From a virus, in IMG/VR virus record IMGVR_UViG_3300036785_001382, positions 1-41,413 of that record: a stretch of DNA of 41,413 nucleotides; one strand, 5' to 3'. Below the pieces are notes generated by a model. The model made no database searches. It saw only the letters and a list, made by a program, of their open reading frames with translations, and was not told the DNA's origin. The position numbers were made by a program, and so were the translations under genes. This document shows positions 38,902 to 41,413 of this stretch, one piece after another (positions within the stretch are counted from its first letter, which is position 1; every line of letters begins with the position of its first letter).

Positions 38902-38943
38902 CTGTGATTTTATACAGTATATTCAGGTGGGTAATTTTTTCAA
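38902..38943 (-). promoter_or_regulatory. LexA-controlled promoter of the DinI-like genes
   Basis: CTGTGATTTTATACAG (38902-38917) matches the LexA consensus CTG-N10-CAG with full CTGT/ACAG ends. Leftward, TTGAAA (about 38943-38938) and TATACT (about 38921-38916) with a 16-bp spacer form the promoter whose -10 and start are covered by the box. This ties the operon to the SOS response. Confidence 0.85.
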
Positions 38944-38975
38944 TGCTGAGCGAGATAATGGGGCAGGAAATCTAC

Positions 38976-39431
38976 TCAGGTGGGCTTTTTGTTGGACATA
39001 TCTTTGGGAATTTCTGCCAAGAACCCACAAGAGTCCCATGAGTTATCCGAAACAACGTACCCCAACTCCTTCAGTCGGCTAAAGGTTAGCTGGAAAACTG
39101 ATTCAAAGTCATCGTCGCTGAGGCCACCAAGGTCCAAATCATTAAGGTCAATGGAGAAGCTTGTGTGCCCGATACGTATCTTTTTGTTTATTTCAGTAAA
39201 TGTTCTTTTGTAGATGACACTAGAGAGTTCTTCTTTCGCTTTATCAACAAGTTGAATTGCATCTTTGGCGGAAATTAATTCATCGGCTGGTATCTCGTTC
39301 AGGAAACTAACGTCCAGTCTCTGGACGATCTCGGCATTCATAGAGCGGCCATTTGCTTTTGCTGAGTCTTCGACTTTTCCCTTTAATTCAATAGGAAGTC
39401 TAATTCGTAATTGCGGGTCTTCTCTGCTCAT
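38976..39431 (-). CDS. Arc-family ribbon-helix-helix repressor
   Basis: A 151-aa protein. Residues 1-45 (MSREDPQLRIRLPIELKGKVEDSAKANGRSMNAEIVQRLDVSF) are an Arc/Mnt ribbon-helix-helix DNA-binding domain with the typical beta strand QLRIRLP and the GRSMNAEIVQRL helix. The C-terminal 100 residues are an acidic effector or oligomerisation part (DLNDLDLGGLSDDDFESVF). It is transcribed away from a second small RHH gene, with two palindromic operators between them, the plan of P22 immI (Arc/Mnt). Probably a lysogenic repressor controlling the antirepressor. Confidence 0.87.
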   Translation of the reverse strand: MSREDPQLRIRLPIELKGKVEDSAKANGRSMNAEIVQRLDVSFLNEIPADELISAKDAIQLVDKAKEELSSVIYKRTFTEINKKIRIGHTSFSIDLNDLDLGGLSDDDFESVFQLTFSRLKELGYVVSDNSWDSCGFLAEIPKDMSNKKPT

Positions 39432-39474
39432 GGGGATCCAAAACTATGTTATAGCAATGATATGCGGAATTATG

Positions 39475-39537
39475 CCCCACCGTGGGGTTGACTTCAATGA
39501 CGCACGGTGTGACAATTATTTTGCCCCACGGTGGGGC
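39475..39537. promoter_or_regulatory. Two palindromic operators between divergent RHH genes
   Basis: CCCCAC-C-GTGGGG (39475-39487) and GCCCCAC-G-GTGGGGC (39523-39537) are perfect palindromes 48 bp apart, centre to centre about 49 bp. They sit between the Arc-like gene and the plus-strand RHH gene, where Arc/Mnt-type operators would lie. A degenerate third element may be at 39501-39513. Binding by the flanking RHH proteins is inferred. Confidence 0.8.
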
Positions 39538-39555
39538 GGGCAAGGGAGGTTAAAA

Positions 39556-39723
39556 GTGCAAAGAGCAAAAGATATGTACCAACGTAAGATTCGATTTCCT
39601 GAGGAGATCTGTTTGGCAATACAAAACAACGGTGATAAGCAGTGTCGGCAGTTTAATACCGAGGTGATTTATCAATTGAGAAAGGCATATGGGCTAATAG
39701 AGAAGAGAAATGACGAATCCTAA
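39556..39723 (+). CDS. Small Arc-like ribbon-helix-helix regulator
   Basis: A 55-aa protein starting with GTG at 39556 behind a strong GGGAGG site. RKIRFPEEICLAIQNNGDKQCRQFNTEVIYQLRKAYGL is a ribbon-helix-helix fold closely resembling Arc (53 aa): a strand KIRFP, then two helices with N-T-E-V-I-Y-Q-L. The operators at 39475-39537 are its likely sites, so it probably represses its own promoter and that of the antirepressor, like P22 Arc. It lies directly before the antirepressor gene, with a hairpin between. Confidence 0.82.
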   Translation: MQRAKDMYQRKIRFPEEICLAIQNNGDKQCRQFNTEVIYQLRKAYGLIEKRNDES

Positions 39724-39730
39724 TAATGGC

Positions 39731-39765
39731 GAAACCCCGAAGTACGCGAACACTTGCGGGGTTTC
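39731..39765 (+). promoter_or_regulatory. Strong hairpin between arc-like gene and antirepressor
   Basis: GAAACCCCG (39731-39739) and CGGGGTTTC (39757-39765) form a 9-bp perfect stem, extended inside by AAGT/ACTT with a one-base bulge. Only a short T run follows, so it may be an attenuator, a weak terminator or a translational control element for the antirepressor. P22 controls its ant gene here by the sar antisense RNA; whether this is similar is open. Confidence 0.6.
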
Positions 39766-39793
39766 TATGTCAGTAACTTTGGAGAAAACCGAC

Positions 39794-40390
39794 ATGAACA
39801 TTATAGCAAAATCAGAATTCAACTTCCAAGGCAATGCTCTTGTACCAGTTACTGGCATCACCGGCGTTTGGTTGACGTCTGCTGACATTGCCAAGGCTCT
39901 GCAATATAAGAGCGGCAAGTCGATCACCAACCTGTTTAACCAGAACAGTGATGAGTTTACCGATGCTATGACAATGGTCATCGAATCAGTGACCAATGGT
40001 ATCAATTGCTCATCTCGCCGCATGAAGGTGCGTATTTTTTCCCTTCGCGGCACCCATCTGATAGCTATGTTCGCCTCAACACCAACGGCCAAAGAGTTCC
40101 GCCGCTGGGTACTGGATATTCTGGATAAACAGAGTGCTGATATGGCGCCAATAAAAAACGAACCAAGCGAAAGAGAAGTCACTGCATACAACGTGGAGGT
40201 ACTCATGAGCCACTACCAGGCAATGTACGAGGCTTGGAAGTTCCAGATTTACCCTGCACTAAAAGCAGTTGAGTCCCCCCTTGCAGGCCGACTTTATGAC
40301 CGTTTTGCTGATGGGAATATGTTCTTGAACGCCGTAAACAGAGCAGCGCAAAAGAAGTTGTTGCCTGGGGAGGCAGCGAGAATTTTTTAG
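39794..40390 (+). CDS. ant: Phage antirepressor, BRO-N domain
   Basis: A 198-aa protein starting at MNIIAKSEFNFQG (ATG 39794, GGAG upstream). A 28-residue longer reading from 39710 would run through the hairpin and lacks a good ribosome site. Residues 5-110 are a BRO-N/Ant domain: GNALVPVTGITGVWLTSADIAKALQYKSGKSITNLFNQNSDEFTDAM...VRIFSLRGTHLIAMFASTPTAKEFRRWVLDILDKQ. The C-terminal part is a helical segment (about 125-198). P22 Ant-type proteins bind and inactivate CI-like repressors. Its repressed position behind an Arc-like gene supports this role. Confidence 0.88.
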   Translation: MNIIAKSEFNFQGNALVPVTGITGVWLTSADIAKALQYKSGKSITNLFNQNSDEFTDAMTMVIESVTNGINCSSRRMKVRIFSLRGTHLIAMFASTPTAKEFRRWVLDILDKQSADMAPIKNEPSEREVTAYNVEVLMSHYQAMYEAWKFQIYPALKAVESPLAGRLYDRFADGNMFLNAVNRAAQKKLLPGEAARIF

Positions 40391-40415
40391 ATTTTTCCCC
40401 GGACATTGGGCAAAT

Positions 40416-40440
40416 AAAAACCGCCAGTTGCTGCTGGCGG
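40416..40440 (-). terminator. Terminator for leftward transcription
   Basis: CCGCCAG-TTGCTG-CTGGCGG is a 7-bp stem flanked by AAAAA on its left, so it is an intrinsic terminator only for leftward RNA. No minus-strand gene lies to its right within the window. Confidence 0.75.
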
Positions 40441-40472
40441 TCGATGTCAAAACCACTTGAAAGGAACTTGTA

Positions 40473-41207
40473 ATGACTAAGTTGACTTTAGCAAAAAACG
40501 TTAGATCTGTCACTGGGAAAAGCATCGATAGCCAGGCGCTATTGGTGATGGTTAATGATGCCCGTAGACAGTGTGGGGAACCACCTGTTCGTAATAACAA
40601 ATTTGTGGAGAAAATAGAGGATGAGCTCGAGGGGGAGTTTTACACTAAAAGTGCAAAACCCTCAGGGGCCAATGGAGGGCGCCCGGTAGAAGTGATAGAG
40701 ATGACATTCAAGCAATCACTCCGTGTGGCCGCCCGGGAGTCAAGGGCTGTTCGTCGCTCTCTGGTTGATAAGTTGGAAGCTATGCACGAGACGCAGATCG
40801 CTAACGGCAAATCCGCCAGCGGGCTCGTAGAGTATCGTCAGGCTCGCACATTGAAGTTGACGGTTGAGGCTGTAACCAGTCTGTTCGACCTGATGCCTCA
40901 ACTTGCAGCTGAGGCGAAACAAACGGCAGCAGCCAGCCTCATCAATCCAATAGCAGGTTTTGAGGCTATCCCTTTACCTGTGATTGAGGAAAAGCACTAT
41001 AGCGCTGGTGAGGTTGGTGAAATGCTGGATGTGTCGGCTAACAAGATTGGCCGTATCGCGAATGCCAACAACCTCAAGACAGAGGAATTCGGCAAGTTCT
41101 TCCTGGACAAATCGGCACATTCGGCGAAACAGGTAGAGGCGTTCCGCTATAACTCTAACGGCGTGGAGGCTTTACGACACCTGATCCACGGTGCGGATGT
41201 AGCATAA
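40473..41207 (+). CDS. Antirepressor-like phage regulatory protein
   Basis: A 244-aa protein at the extreme right. The N-terminal 65 residues (LTLAKNVRSVTGKSIDSQALLVMVNDARRQCGEPPVRNNKFVEKIEDELEGEFYTK) resemble the opening of some prophage antirepressor/regulatory proteins. The middle contains MTFKQSLRVAARESRAVRRSLVDKLEAM. The C-terminal part (HYSAGEVGEMLDVSANKIGRIANANNLKTEEFGKFFLDKSAHSAKQVEAFRYNSNGVEAL) looks like a winged-helix KilA-C/ANT-type domain. Function inferred. It has a GAAAGGAA ribosome site and is followed by a terminator. Confidence 0.75.
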   Translation: MTKLTLAKNVRSVTGKSIDSQALLVMVNDARRQCGEPPVRNNKFVEKIEDELEGEFYTKSAKPSGANGGRPVEVIEMTFKQSLRVAARESRAVRRSLVDKLEAMHETQIANGKSASGLVEYRQARTLKLTVEAVTSLFDLMPQLAAEAKQTAAASLINPIAGFEAIPLPVIEEKHYSAGEVGEMLDVSANKIGRIANANNLKTEEFGKFFLDKSAHSAKQVEAFRYNSNGVEALRHLIHGADVA

Positions 41208-41227
41208 CCGCACTCGATATCGAACCC

Positions 41228-41249
41228 AACCCGCCAAGTGCGGGTTTTT
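41228..41249 (+). terminator. Terminator at the right prophage end
   Basis: AACCCGC and GCGGGTT form a 7-bp stem with a CAAGT loop followed by TTTTTG. It ends the right-end operon before the att region. Confidence 0.85.
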
Positions 41250-41254
41250 GTTTT

Positions 41255-41274
41255 ATGGGGCATAAATGGGGCAT
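41255..41274. other. Paired 9-mer, probable integrase arm-type sites (right side)
   Basis: ATGGGGCAT occurs at 41255-41263 and 41266-41274, the same word, orientation and spacing as next to int at 51-70. The two pairs lie at opposite ends of the prophage, as P and P' arm sites would. The core is probably outside or very near the window edge. Confidence 0.55.
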
Positions 41275-41382
41275 GGATAGGGTAAAAATGGGTGTTTCTG
41301 AGCGGGAGCAGGTTTCTCAAGAAAGATAAAAAACTCAGTAAAAACATAATATAAGCAGTATTGAGCAGGTGTGACAAAAAGA

Positions 41383-41411
41383 GGCTCATTACGGTATAGA
41401 CGTATTGAGCC
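41383..41411. repeat. 11-bp inverted repeat at the window end
   Basis: GGCTCATTACG and CGTATTGAGCC are inverted with one mismatch and a 7-nt loop. It may be a terminator in flanking host DNA or part of the attachment region; the window ends too soon to decide. The stretch 41275-41382 is AT-rich with no gene recognised. Confidence 0.4.
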
Positions 41412-41413
41412 AC

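Noticed and set aside
41147-41413. 88-aa minus-strand frame at the right edge, hydrophobic in the middle
   Set aside because: It overlaps the terminator, arm sites and the end of the 244-aa gene, and its composition follows the AT-rich DNA. No ribosome site is visible within the window.

Overview
The window is a nearly complete lambdoid (siphovirus-type) temperate prophage of about 41 kb. Its gene content (CI/Cro-type switch, YmfL, Rha, DUF968, Q, HK97-type head genes, lambda-type tail tip genes, Cor-like lipoprotein, DinI-like proteins) is typical of phages of Enterobacterales. A Serratia/Yersinia-type or related enterobacterial host is a reasonable guess from general resemblance, but nothing in the window proves the species. 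No clear host gene is seen at either edge, so the attachment cores probably lie at or just outside the window ends.

Layout. 30-5187 (minus strand): integrase, excisionase, a 3'-5' exonuclease, a small unknown gene, a SAM methyltransferase, a DUF1482-like small gene, and a block resembling E. coli yfdR-yfdQ-yfdP (HD phosphohydrolase, DUF2303, small unknown). All are probably transcribed leftward from a PL promoter at about 6066-6093. Between PL and the first clear gene lies an unusual 0.9-kb leader with inverted repeats and nested mini-ORFs. 6139-7125: CI-type S24 repressor and a divergent Cro/YdaS-like regulator, with 17-bp TGTACCAnnnTGGTACA-type operators at both PL and PR. 7145-13802 (plus): YmfL, small genes, a Rha-type antirepressor, an O-like replication protein with a probable internal origin, an adenine methyltransferase, a cytosine methyltransferase with a seven-fold repeat, and a DUF968 protein. 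13799-14870: Q antiterminator, late promoter and structured leader. 14995-16341: holin, SAR endolysin, Rz/Rz1. 17146-23366: HNH nuclease, probable cos region, P27-type small terminase, large terminase, portal, ClpP-like protease, HK97-fold capsid. 23415-29769: connector genes, tail tube with a frameshift-encoded Ig domain, a G/GT-like tail chaperone with a slippery site, and the tape measure. 29782-38060: lambda M, L, K, I and J homologues, two DUF6453-like proteins, a Cor-like exclusion lipoprotein and an S74 autoprocessed tail fibre.

The right end (38121-41207) is a second control region: a tail-fibre remnant, two tandem DinI-like genes behind a LexA box, two divergent ribbon-helix-helix regulators around palindromic operators, a BRO-N antirepressor, and another antirepressor-like protein. 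This arrangement resembles the bipartite immunity (immI) of P22, here attached to an HK97/lambda-type virion.

The genes form a coherent programme. CI and probably the Arc-type repressors hold lysogeny. The SOS response would inactivate CI by self-cleavage (A106-G107, S144, K182 are present) and induce the DinI-like genes. The Cro, O and Q cascade then drives replication, lysis and morphogenesis. The best second-look signals are two canonical -1 frameshift heptamers in the tail genes, the PL leader RNA, the repeat-bearing cytosine methyltransferase, the candidate origin, and the operator pairs in both immunity regions.
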